Positions 17,772-24,760 of a stretch of DNA of 37,523 nt are shown piece after piece (the first letter of the stretch is position 1; the number at the start of each line of letters is the position of its first letter). Source of the DNA: a virus; the IMG/VR virus record IMGVR_UViG_3300046003_003352, positions 1-37,523 of that record. One strand, written 5' to 3'. The notes beneath the pieces were generated by a model that was not told the origin of the DNA, ran no database searches, and saw only the letters and a list, made by a program, of their open reading frames with translations. Both the position numbers and the translations under genes were made by a program.

Positions 17772-18953
17772 TTACGGTGTGTATGTCAAGACCTCGAAAG
17801 CGTCCGCATAAAGTCTTCGAGCCAAAGAGCCAGCATCGAAGCGCATGGCAGAGCCACGGCGCAGGACGAAGTCTTCTTGTGCCTGATAAGAGGCATTGGT
17901 CGAGGTCACACGCTGGATAGCGTAACGTGAGTCGATACCCATGATGGTACCAGCCGGCCAACCCACTGAAGGATCAACGATGAAGATCGGCAGGTTCTGA
18001 TTCCAACCCGGATTCAACACAGACACGGTGGTGTCGATGCGAACGCTGTTCGGGTTATCGCCTTGGACATTCGGACGATTGGCACGACCTTCGATTGCCA
18101 TAGCGCCGGCAATGTCGGTGACCAGGTGGGTCAGGGTACGCTTCTTGGAGTTGTTGTACAGCCACAGCATCCAAGCCTTCTGGGTGATACCTGTGGTTGC
18201 CAGCGCATCAAGGGAAGCAGCGGTCTTGACCTTACCAGCGATGCTGGACAAGGCAAGCTGGCCTACGTCAGCGTCACCTTGCAACATAGCAAGAATGTTC
18301 TGGTTGGCACGCTCGTTGCGCTCAACAGCAACCTGACGAGCAATCGACAGGGTGATGAAGTCCAGATTGAGGTACTTGGTAGCTTGCTCAGACCATTCGA
18401 TACCCATCGAGAAGGTCGGAACCTTGATGGATTTTTCGCTGGTGGTCAGGGTAAGCATGTTGACCGGCTTGGACAACTGAGCGATCGGCTGACTACGACC
18501 AGCTTCTGGGCCGGCGTAATTGACTTCTGGCCAGAGCAACCAGTCATCAGTGATGGTGTCATCGATGGCGATCATGGAATCGAATGCGTTGGCATTCATG
18601 TCCAGGTCGCTCAACAGCTTGTCTTCAACCAAGGCACCGATAGCCGGCATCAACAAGATACGAGCTTGGGTGCTCGGGGTCTTGACGATGGAGCCAGCTT
18701 CAAGCTTCGGACGACCATTGATCACTGCGTCAAGGCTGGAAGCCTTGATACCGTGCTTCTTGGACGGCTGAAGAATGATGCCTTCAGAGGCGCACAACTG
18801 GCTGAATACATCGCCATGCACTTCTGCGTTGGTATCGTACTGGCCATTGACAAAGTCACGGACAGACATCTTGTTGTCGCCAGCTGCGCGAATCGTGTCG
18901 AGGTTGATCTCGACCTGTTGGACATTACCTTCTGCGTCGTAAAATGCGGACAT
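17772..18953 (-). CDS. Major capsid protein
   Basis: A 393 aa protein placed after protease, scaffold and decoration genes, with an excellent ribosome site (CAGGAG before ATG). It has an extended N-arm, a helix-rich region (LDFITLSIARQVAVERNERANQNILAML) and the segment YNNSKKRTLTHLVTDIAGAMAIEGR followed by IFIVDPSVGWPAGTIMGIDSRYAIQRV, resembling the A-domain of HK97-fold/lambda E-type capsids. It forms the icosahedral shell. Transcription continues into a terminator 12 bp beyond the stop, so this gene ends a transcription unit. A 302-codon open frame on the other strand is a shadow. Confidence 0.88.
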   Translation of the reverse strand: MSAFYDAEGNVQQVEINLDTIRAAGDNKMSVRDFVNGQYDTNAEVHGDVFSQLCASEGIILQPSKKHGIKASSLDAVINGRPKLEAGSIVKTPSTQARILLMPAIGALVEDKLLSDLDMNANAFDSMIAIDDTITDDWLLWPEVNYAGPEAGRSQPIAQLSKPVNMLTLTTSEKSIKVPTFSMGIEWSEQATKYLNLDFITLSIARQVAVERNERANQNILAMLQGDADVGQLALSSIAGKVKTAASLDALATTGITQKAWMLWLYNNSKKRTLTHLVTDIAGAMAIEGRANRPNVQGDNPNSVRIDTTVSVLNPGWNQNLPIFIVDPSVGWPAGTIMGIDSRYAIQRVTSTNASYQAQEDFVLRRGSAMRFDAGSLARRLYADAFEVLTYTP

Positions 18954-18967
18954 GTGTTTCTCCTGAA

Positions 18968-19441
18968 TTAGCCGTTAACACGTTCGATGGTGGCGGTCTG
19001 GCCCACGGCGGTAGTACCGTCGAGAGAGACAACGCGCCATGCGAAATACATGCCGGTTTGGGTGGTGGCCTTACAGACCTTCGGGTAAGCGCCGGCCAGA
19101 GCCGTGCCTTTTACAACAACAGAACCGGCGACAACATAATCGCCAACGGCGATAACGCCGGTACCTGGGGTTGCTTGGAGACCATCAAGTGTCACCTTGA
19201 GTCGGCCTTCATCGACGATGCCACCGATCGAAAAGTCATCAGCAGTAAAGGACTCAACTGAGTTGATGTAGCCTTCGATCTGATCACCAGGGGCGGTCAG
19301 ATTGTATTGGGAATCACCAACCATCTTGACCAGCTTACCAGTCTCGAGATCGGTAACATAGTTGGCAGCGCCAGAACCAGCACCAAGACGGACGGTGTCC
19401 GCTTCGGTACCAATGAGAGGTTGCAGTTTGAACTTAGCCAT
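18968..19441 (-). CDS. Head decoration protein
   Basis: A 157 aa protein between the protease/scaffold gene and the major capsid gene, the lambda D position. It is beta-rich (GDQIEGYINSVESFTADDFSIGGIVDEGRLKVTLDG, GVIAVGDYVVAGSVVVKGTALAG) and ends with a small barrel-like region. This matches trimeric capsid stabilisers that plug the shell surface after expansion. AAGGAG lies upstream of ATG, so high expression is likely. The role is inferred from order and size; a capsid fibre-type decoration is an alternative. Confidence 0.75.
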   Translation of the reverse strand: MAKFKLQPLIGTEADTVRLGAGSGAANYVTDLETGKLVKMVGDSQYNLTAPGDQIEGYINSVESFTADDFSIGGIVDEGRLKVTLDGLQATPGTGVIAVGDYVVAGSVVVKGTALAGAYPKVCKATTQTGMYFAWRVVSLDGTTAVGQTATIERVNG

Positions 19442-19451
19442 GTGCTACTCC

Positions 19452-20063
19452 TTACTTACTTTGATTAAAACGAACCGCATTCACAAGGGCCTTGTGACGC
19501 GGGTTGGACTGCGGTTCTTGTTTGTTTGACTGTTCAGCACTGACCGCCGCAATGCCTCCAATCTGGTACTGAGCAGCAAATTTTTCGCTAAGCGAGACAT
19601 GCTCTGCAACGATCTGAACACCACTCATGGCACTCATATCAACTGCAGCCATATTCAAAGCAACCCGCATGTTATTGAGGGACTTGCAGGCGATCTCACG
19701 AAGCGGATCAGCAGAAGCGCTGGTCGTAGCAATGAGGTCTTCCAACTTTGAAATCTTGATACCAGCCTGAAGCAGGGCTTCATCTTTGGCAGCCAACTGT
19801 GAATTCAACAACTGAACAGTCGTCGCAGAAGTGTCAACCTTTTCAGTAACTACTTCCTCATCAACCGCAGCAGCGGCAGCTGCAGCATCTGATTCAGAGG
19901 CAGCCAGGGCAGCGGCAGTAGCAGCATCGGTTTCAGCCAGTGCGGCAGCGGCAGCAGCAATAGCTTCGGGGGTCGGCGCTTCGACATCGCCAGCGTTCAG
20001 AGCGGAAGCCCCGGCAGCCAGAGCAGCGATATTCGCTTCGGTAAGTGCTCGTTTATTCTTCAT
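19452..20063 (-). CDS. Nested scaffold protein (Nu3-like internal start)
   Basis: The in-frame ATG at 20063 (residue 304 of the protease) starts MKNKRALTEANIAALAAG. It is preceded by GGAGA about eight bases upstream, a proper ribosome site within coding sequence. The product would be 203 aa of Ala-rich helix and coiled coil, the typical composition of capsid scaffolds. In lambda the Nu3 scaffold is made in just this way from the 3' part of gene C. The site is seen; use of the start is inferred. Confidence 0.72.
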   Translation of the reverse strand: MKNKRALTEANIAALAAGASALNAGDVEAPTPEAIAAAAAALAETDAATAAALAASESDAAAAAAAVDEEVVTEKVDTSATTVQLLNSQLAAKDEALLQAGIKISKLEDLIATTSASADPLREIACKSLNNMRVALNMAAVDMSAMSGVQIVAEHVSLSEKFAAQYQIGGIAAVSAEQSNKQEPQSNPRHKALVNAVRFNQSK

Positions 20064-20972
20064 ATCTGCTTCTCCAGAGAGGGACGTTCCGCCAGCACCG
20101 GTAATTGGCACTCTTGGTTTCCCGCGATTGTCCATAAAATTATTTGATGAGTCAATAGCCTGAGCCTTTAGTTTGCCGATTACTTCATCAAATGTAGATA
20201 TTGAGTCAAGCAAGCCTACTTTAACCCCTGCTTCACCTACAAACTCCTGACCTTGGGCCATTGTCTGGTCAGTGTAATCATAGGTTTGGCCACGCATGGT
20301 GGCGACGTGATCCACGAATACACCGTAGGCGGCATCAACCACCTGCTGAATCTGGGCTTTACCTTCAGCCGAAAGTGGTTCAACTGAGTTAGCCAAGGCT
20401 TTGAACTTGCCAGCGCGAATGACTGTTACGCCGATGCCAGCTTCCTTAAGCGCTTGGCTGCGTTCCATGTGGGTACTGATTACACCGATGGAACCAACCA
20501 CAGCTGTCTTGCCAGCGCTGATGCTACCTGCAGCACAGCCCAACCAATAGGCCGCACTCGCCATCGTTCCGTCAGAGAAAGTCGACACTGGCTTCACTTG
20601 ATCATTGACCATACGGATAAGGTTGGCTGTATCTGAAACACCGGACACAGCCCCGCCACCTGAATCGATATCGAGCAGAATCTGCTTGACCTCCGGATCA
20701 TTGGCGGCAGTAACCAAGGCATCCCGAATCTCAGGATAGCCCGTCATGCCAAAGATTTCATTCATCCAACCCTCTTCGTTATTCAGAGAGCCTTTGATCG
20801 AGATGACTGCTACACCATCGCTGATTTCCAGAAGACGAGGGGTGTCTTCTTCTTCCTGATCCTGGGTGTAGTTGCCAGCAGCCAGACGCTGGGCAGCGCC
20901 CTCCTCTGCTTCCAGGGCTGCTTTAAGGCTGGACTCAGTACCTGCCCATGCATTTTCCTGATGTAGCTTCAT
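19452..20972 (-). CDS. Prohead protease, S49 (SppA/ClpP-fold) family, with C-terminal scaffold domain
   Basis: A 506 aa protein. The S49 core spans residues about 45-255: LLDIDSGGG, GTMASAAYW with the presumed nucleophile Ser139, VVGSIGVI and AGKFKALANS with the presumed catalytic Lys (189 or 191). An Ala/Asp/Glu-rich linker (about 320-390) leads to a helical C-terminus rich in Gln/Lys/Ala. The layout is that of lambda gpC, whose C-terminal part doubles as scaffold. The enzyme cleaves scaffold and portal inside the prohead. ATG at 20972 has AAGGAG eight bases upstream and starts two bases after the o-spanin stop; a longer frame to 21026 is rejected. Confidence 0.9.
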   Translation of the reverse strand: MKLHQENAWAGTESSLKAALEAEEGAAQRLAAGNYTQDQEEEDTPRLLEISDGVAVISIKGSLNNEEGWMNEIFGMTGYPEIRDALVTAANDPEVKQILLDIDSGGGAVSGVSDTANLIRMVNDQVKPVSTFSDGTMASAAYWLGCAAGSISAGKTAVVGSIGVISTHMERSQALKEAGIGVTVIRAGKFKALANSVEPLSAEGKAQIQQVVDAAYGVFVDHVATMRGQTYDYTDQTMAQGQEFVGEAGVKVGLLDSISTFDEVIGKLKAQAIDSSNNFMDNRGKPRVPITGAGGTSLSGEADMKNKRALTEANIAALAAGASALNAGDVEAPTPEAIAAAAAALAETDAATAAALAASESDAAAAAAAVDEEVVTEKVDTSATTVQLLNSQLAAKDEALLQAGIKISKLEDLIATTSASADPLREIACKSLNNMRVALNMAAVDMSAMSGVQIVAEHVSLSEKFAAQYQIGGIAAVSAEQSNKQEPQSNPRHKALVNAVRFNQSK

Positions 20973-20974
20973 AC

Positions 20975-21229
20975 TCACTTCTCCTTGATCTGCCACTCCA
21001 CACAGTCTGCGTGGAGCCGGCGACACTCGCCAAATGCGTCAATCATACCGTACTCCCAGAACCTTACTTCACGGTCTGAGCCATTTTTTGGTACTGGGGC
21101 GGTCAGGCACTCTTTCAGGCACGCTTCCGGTGGGTTCCTTGGTACCGTTGGCTGCGTTGATTGCGTCGAGCAGCAGGCTGCTAGACTCAGCATCACGATC
21201 ACAGCCAGACTTAGCTTTAAGGCTTGCAT
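20975..21229 (-). CDS. o-spanin lipoprotein (Rz1-like)
   Basis: An 84 aa protein with an N-terminal hydrophobic helix and a lipobox LSLAAC, so it should be cleaved, lipidated at Cys and anchored in the outer membrane. The Pro-rich part (QPTVPRNPPEAC) is usual for o-spanins. ATG with AGGAG six bases upstream lies inside the i-spanin gene in another frame, overlapping it by 161 bp. The tail of the protein (FWEYGMIDAFGECRRLHADCVEWQ) extends past the i-spanin stop. It joins i-spanin to disrupt the outer membrane at lysis. Confidence 0.88.
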   Translation of the reverse strand: MQALKLSLAVIVMLSLAACCSTQSTQPTVPRNPPEACLKECLTAPVPKNGSDREVRFWEYGMIDAFGECRRLHADCVEWQIKEK

Positions 21230-21482
21230 CACTTACTCCTTTACTTCGGGCTGATCGGGCACGCTCTGTAGCCACAGCTTCGCGTTGTGCCCTCTCGACT
21301 GCGGCCTGTTTGTCAGCTTCAGCATCTTCACGGACTCGCTTAATAGCGGCGTCCTTAGCGTCGGCGTATTCTTTCGCCACTTGTCCGTCGCAATACTGGT
21401 AACCCAGGTATGCACCACCTCCAAAAACCAATAAAGCGGCAACAAGGGTTGCGAGGAGTTTCTCTGCTGAAAGTGCGTCCAT
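21069..21482 (-). CDS. i-spanin (Rz-like)
   Basis: A 137 aa protein with one N-terminal transmembrane helix (LLATLVAALLVFGGGAYLGY), then a charged coiled coil (Glu/Arg/Ala-rich, about residues 35-85) and the C-terminal Rz signature GCDRDAESSSLLLDAINAANG. It spans the periplasm from the inner membrane and pairs with the o-spanin encoded in its own 3' half. ATG at 21482 starts two bases after the holin stop and defines the N-terminal anchor; the 32 extra upstream codons are discarded. Confidence 0.88.
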   Translation of the reverse strand: MDALSAEKLLATLVAALLVFGGGAYLGYQYCDGQVAKEYADAKDAAIKRVREDAEADKQAAVERAQREAVATERARSARSKGVSDASLKAKSGCDRDAESSSLLLDAINAANGTKEPTGSVPERVPDRPSTKKWLRP

Positions 21483-21483
21483 G

Positions 21484-21708
21484 TCATACCACCCTCGACT
21501 CGATATAGGCTTTGAACACATAGGCCCCAAACACAGCAATGGGGCTGGTAACAGCCGCAATGATAGCTGCGATCTCAATGCCCGGTCTGGCGTTACCAGT
21601 AGCGAACCACATTGACCAATCAGAAGCCAGCCAGGTCATCCAGATAGCCACGGCCACTACGATGATACGGACAGGAACAAACTTTGAAACAGCATCGGTT
21701 GCGTTCAT
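21484..21708 (-). CDS. Putative holin (two transmembrane helices)
   Basis: A 74 aa protein with two hydrophobic segments (VRIIVVAVAIWMTWLASDWSM, about residues 13-33, and IEIAAIIAAVTSPIAVFGAYVF, about 44-65) and a short charged tail. Its place between endolysin and spanins and its size fit a class II holin, which would form inner-membrane holes to release the endolysin. ATG overlaps the endolysin stop (ATGA). There is no sequence signature beyond topology and context. Confidence 0.78.
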   Translation of the reverse strand: MNATDAVSKFVPVRIIVVAVAIWMTWLASDWSMWFATGNARPGIEIAAIIAAVTSPIAVFGAYVFKAYIESRVV

Positions 21709-22148
21709 GGTAATCCCTTCGTGTAGGTGACCTTACCATTGTCAAAATGGGCGGTCAGGACAGAGCGACGTGGGTTGTCAGAGAAAGACGTATGGACCCA
21801 CGTTCCCTCAAAAATAAGCTGATCGAAATCAATGAAGTCAACCTGCTCAACAAGCTCTCGGCAAACCTGCAGTGGCGTACCAAATGCAGGCGCCGTATAG
21901 TCACCAGCCTCACCCTTGCAATGCTGTGAGTTCTCGGAGCCATGAGCAGCTTTGTTTAGCTTCAAGCCACGGTACCCGCTCGATAAGTGGATAGGCACAC
22001 CGAGTGTTGAACGAATACGCTCAAACCCTGCAGCAGTCTCATGCAGGTTATCAAGGGCCTCATCTGTAGGGGTGTTGTCAATCCCTAGTCGTGTGGCTAA
22101 GCCGCTGGCTGTGAACTCTTCAAGCGTGAAGTTGGTAGATAACCTCAT
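21705..22148 (-). CDS. Endolysin, M15 peptidase family
   Basis: A 147 aa single-domain zinc peptidase. The motif SQHCKGEAGDY supplies His76 and Asp83, and WVHTSF supplies His119 as zinc ligands; LSSGYR and the opening FTLEEFTASGLATRLGI are typical of the peptidase M15_3 group. It would cleave peptidoglycan cross-link peptides in the periplasm. No signal peptide is seen, so release should depend on the holin. ATG at 22148 overlaps the stop of the upstream gene and has AAGG seven bases upstream; a longer frame adds 25 codons without support. Confidence 0.9.
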   Translation of the reverse strand: MRLSTNFTLEEFTASGLATRLGIDNTPTDEALDNLHETAAGFERIRSTLGVPIHLSSGYRGLKLNKAAHGSENSQHCKGEAGDYTAPAFGTPLQVCRELVEQVDFIDFDQLIFEGTWVHTSFSDNPRRSVLTAHFDNGKVTYTKGLP

Positions 22149-22417
22149 TTCATCACCTTCAGGGTAGCCCATGCTCCACGGCCTTTCCAACCAGGCATCT
22201 CGATATAGGCCTGTAGTTGCCACTCCCCTTCAACGCTTATGTCACCATCGACCAGCACGTACTTGATAGACATGACTGAGTTGGCGGTAGCCACCCACTC
22301 CTTGATGTGACCATCAGGACGCTTTGCCCGTATCTTACGGACTGTAGCCGTACTTACATCAACACCGCAGTCCAGAATAATCTCAGTGCCTGTGTCGCCT
22401 ACAAAAACCGTTGTCAT
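22145..22417 (-). CDS. Small beta-structured tail/appendage protein
   Basis: A 90 aa protein: MTTVFVGDTGTEIILDCGVDVS then RAKRPDGHIKEWVA and GEWQLQAYIEMPGWKGRGAW. This resembles small Ig-like or BppU-N-like proteins found near fibre genes, with the pattern R.PDG...eW followed by GeWqLQayve. ATG overlaps the 56 aa upstream gene (ATGA), and its own stop overlaps the endolysin start. A structural role is likely; the partner is unknown. Confidence 0.65.
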   Translation of the reverse strand: MTTVFVGDTGTEIILDCGVDVSTATVRKIRAKRPDGHIKEWVATANSVMSIKYVLVDGDISVEGEWQLQAYIEMPGWKGRGAWATLKVMK

Positions 22418-22584
22418 ACTTCCTCCTCAAAACCAAGCGTTGATGTCATCAGTACTTGGTTGTTAGCATGGCTCTGCTCTGCCACTGTTAGCTTAATAGG
22501 TGACACGTCATGGGTAGTGTTGGCTACCTCTGACTCCAGTGTCACGTTGGTTGATACAACTGAGCGTAGTTGAAGTTGTTCCAT
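22414..22584 (-). CDS. Small hypothetical protein (56 aa)
   Basis: Hand-translated: MEQLQLRSVVSTNVTLESEV at the start and MTSTLGFEEEV at the end. It overlaps the stop of the 47 aa gene as TGATG and its own stop overlaps the next ATG (ATGA), so translation is probably coupled on both sides. A stop codon lies nine codons upstream in frame, which fixes the start region; the ATG has no good ribosome site of its own. Function unknown; short Thr/Ser/Val-rich beta-like sequence as in neighbouring appendage genes. Confidence 0.6.
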   Translation of the reverse strand: MEQLQLRSVVSTNVTLESEVANTTHDVSPIKLTVAEQSHANNQVLMTSTLGFEEEV

Positions 22585-22727
22585 CACCACACTTTTGACA
22601 TAAAAGTCACCTTAAGGTTGATAAGCGATATCAAGTGTCTAACCCTGCGCTTCGTGCTGGCACCTATTGAAAAAAGCCAGCTGACTGGGTTGAATGAGGT
22701 TGTGCTAAACGAACGGTCATCCCACAT
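22584..22727 (-). CDS. Small hypothetical protein (47 aa) with SFSTTSFNPVSWLF motif
   Basis: Hand-translated: MWDDRSFSTTSFNPVSWLFS, then a basic end with KRRVRHLISLINLKV. AGGAG lies five bases before ATG, inside the end of the upstream gene (11-bp overlap), and its stop overlaps the next gene as TGATG. The aromatic S-F-S-x-x-S-F-x-x-x-S-W motif is of a type found in small proteins beside phage fibre genes; I know no function. Its strong ribosome site makes it more secure than its neighbour. Confidence 0.68.
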   Translation of the reverse strand: MWDDRSFSTTSFNPVSWLFSIGASTKRRVRHLISLINLKVTFMSKVW

Positions 22728-23262
22728 GCACGCTCCTGAACTTATCTACCTCGGTGCCAGTACCTATGATCTCTACCCCATTTGTTTTCTGCATGTCTGA
22801 GTGAATTGGCGTGACCTGCGCTGCAGCCAGGATAGCCGCAGCAATCTGTACCAATGAGTACTCATTACCACCTGTGGCTACACGGATAACCTCAGCCTCA
22901 GCTGGTTGGTAGTAGATAACGCAAGGGCCTGTAATTAGGCTTGTATCAAACGGACGTGAGCCATCATCAGTAAGTAGCTCACCTGTAACAACAACCTCTG
23001 TTACCCCAGCCGGTATAACAACCTTCGTGCCTGACAGCAGTTTCACAAACTTTGGCGTGAATTTCCCGCTACCTTTACTGATCAGGGACGCTGCCTCCAT
23101 GAAGGAATCAAACGGACGTGCTGACTCGTTCGCTGCCCGAAATGATCGGTAGGCAAAGTATAGGTCGTCAGTCGGGTGGAAGGTAAGCACGCCACCGATA
23201 GCCTCAGCAGCGTTCAGATACACCCGGCGAGTCACACCGTTGATGGAGGAAATGAGAGACAC
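22717..23262 (-). CDS. Appendage protein with RAANE...D.FM module
   Basis: A 181 aa protein starting at GTG (AAGGGG upstream). Residues about 38-75 (FRAANESARPFDSFMEAA ... KFTPKFVKLLSGTKVVIPAG) resemble a segment of the next upstream gene product (RRAANETLRKYDKFM ... TADVKKLRGTGMVW). It is therefore probably a small member of the same structural family. The C-terminal part is beta/Val-rich. No signal or membrane helix. A tail fibre or baseplate-associated role is inferred from context; the function is not recognised. Confidence 0.6.
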   Translation of the reverse strand: MSLISSINGVTRRVYLNAAEAIGGVLTFHPTDDLYFAYRSFRAANESARPFDSFMEAASLISKGSGKFTPKFVKLLSGTKVVIPAGVTEVVVTGELLTDDGSRPFDTSLITGPCVIYYQPAEAEVIRVATGGNEYSLVQIAAAILAAAQVTPIHSDMQKTNGVEIIGTGTEVDKFRSVHVG

Positions 23263-23271
23263 ACTAGCCCC

Positions 23272-24750
23272 TTACAGGTTGGTTTCCAGACCAGGGATAC
23301 ATGGGGCTGATATAGCCTGTGTGCGGGTAATAAGCACCTCAGTCTTTGCAGCTGTAGCCCCACCATTTCCTTCTACCTCAATAACGATAAGCTTATCTGT
23401 ACCAGCAGTGCCGCCGTAAGTGTCTGTGTCATATGCAAACTCAAAGCTCTTGGTAGTGGCCCCAGATATCAAACCCTTAACCTCTGCTCCGCTCTTGTCA
23501 CGCACAACAACAGCCGTTGCCGTGTTGAAATCATTTGCACCAACATCCTTAAAGTAGGCGTGGTACCAACAATTTGGATCGGCTGCTGCACTGGCTCCAA
23601 CAGGGATGCTGATCAACGGGAAGAACGGGTAGGTTCTTGTCGTCGCCGCGTCTGTCGTTGAAACAATACGAAGCTTGTCAGCTCCAGCTAAGCCCTCGAT
23701 GAACAAACCGTTGGAATCAGCACCAGAGCGTGTAACGATCCGCCCCGTAGCGTCGTAGCTATACCATGTTGAGACACGCTTACCGTTAGTTACACCAGTA
23801 CCGGCATCAATATCATTGTCAGTTTGCGCAACAGCATCCATGTACGCAGTACATTGATCCAGCGTGCCGCCACCCGTATTGTTCAACACCCATGTAAAAG
23901 ACCCTGAGCCTTCATTGAAGCCGGTTTCCACCTGCGCAACAGCAAGCTTTTCCAACGACATTCCAGTGAATGGTGCGATGGCCGATCCGCCATATACATC
24001 AGCCAGTGTGTAGCTACCCGTAGTTAAATGATTGGACTCGCCAAGGGCAAAGCCAGCCGAGAAGCCATCCATAATCGGGATGCCTGAGTCAGCCAGGGTT
24101 TTACGGTCGCCGTTTTTTCCGAATGTACGGATAGATACCGCAAGGTAGCTACGTGAGTCGAAGTTGCCTGCGCCAGCGTCGCCGTTAGCAGTCGTCCCAA
24201 ACACCTGGAACATTTCATCAATTGGACCAGCGTAACTAAAATTGGTCGGTGCGCCACCTGCTGTAAGCTGACGGAAAGGCTGACTGGTTGCCTCGATATT
24301 GCCGAGGGAGCGAGCACCAAAGTAGATGCGACTCACGGCCCCGGAAGCAGAGCGCCAGACCATGCCGGTGCCGCGCAATTTCTTTACGTCAGCCGTTGCA
24401 ATTTTTCGACCGTTCGCCATTTCGTAGGCGCCAGCAAACTTATAGGAACCAACCATGAATTTGTCGTACTTACGCAGCGTTTCATTTGCTGCCCTGCGCA
24501 TCCGTTCAAACTTGTAAAGTGCTCGTGCAGTAATACCACCCCCTGAAGCGCCGGCATCAAGCAATGGATTGGCAACAAGGCCCGACCCAAAGTTAACTTG
24601 TGTCAGCTCATTGGCTGTGATGATCTGAACCTCACCTGTTGAAACATCAAAATAAATATTTCCATCGGGCGTCGATCCGCGTGGTGTCGTGGATTCTTTA
24701 AGCAGGTTTGCCGCTAGTGCTCCAGCTGCATCAAGGTCTATTGTTGCCAT
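23272..24750 (-). CDS. Appendage / tail fibre-type structural protein
   Basis: A 492 aa protein, Gly/Ala/Thr/Asn-rich, with beta-structured segments and no catalytic motif. It has a good ribosome site (AAGGAG before ATG). Residues about 80-145 hold the RRAANETLRKYDKFM module shared with the following gene; residues about 160-300 are a Gly/Phe-rich domain with YLAVSIRTFGKNGDRKTLADSG. The C-terminus (KLIVIEVEGNGGATAAKTEVLITRTQ) is beta-rich. It lies among fibre genes, so a virion appendage is likely. Family not recognised by name. Confidence 0.65.
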   Translation of the reverse strand: MATIDLDAAGALAANLLKESTTPRGSTPDGNIYFDVSTGEVQIITANELTQVNFGSGLVANPLLDAGASGGGITARALYKFERMRRAANETLRKYDKFMVGSYKFAGAYEMANGRKIATADVKKLRGTGMVWRSASGAVSRIYFGARSLGNIEATSQPFRQLTAGGAPTNFSYAGPIDEMFQVFGTTANGDAGAGNFDSRSYLAVSIRTFGKNGDRKTLADSGIPIMDGFSAGFALGESNHLTTGSYTLADVYGGSAIAPFTGMSLEKLAVAQVETGFNEGSGSFTWVLNNTGGGTLDQCTAYMDAVAQTDNDIDAGTGVTNGKRVSTWYSYDATGRIVTRSGADSNGLFIEGLAGADKLRIVSTTDAATTRTYPFFPLISIPVGASAAADPNCWYHAYFKDVGANDFNTATAVVVRDKSGAEVKGLISGATTKSFEFAYDTDTYGGTAGTDKLIVIEVEGNGGATAAKTEVLITRTQAISAPCIPGLETNL

Positions 24751-24760
24751 GCTTTACTCC

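Noticed and set aside
18063-18971. 302-codon open frame on the plus strand
   Set aside because: Antisense to the major capsid gene, no good start signal, no recognisable domain. The capsid frame fully explains the region.
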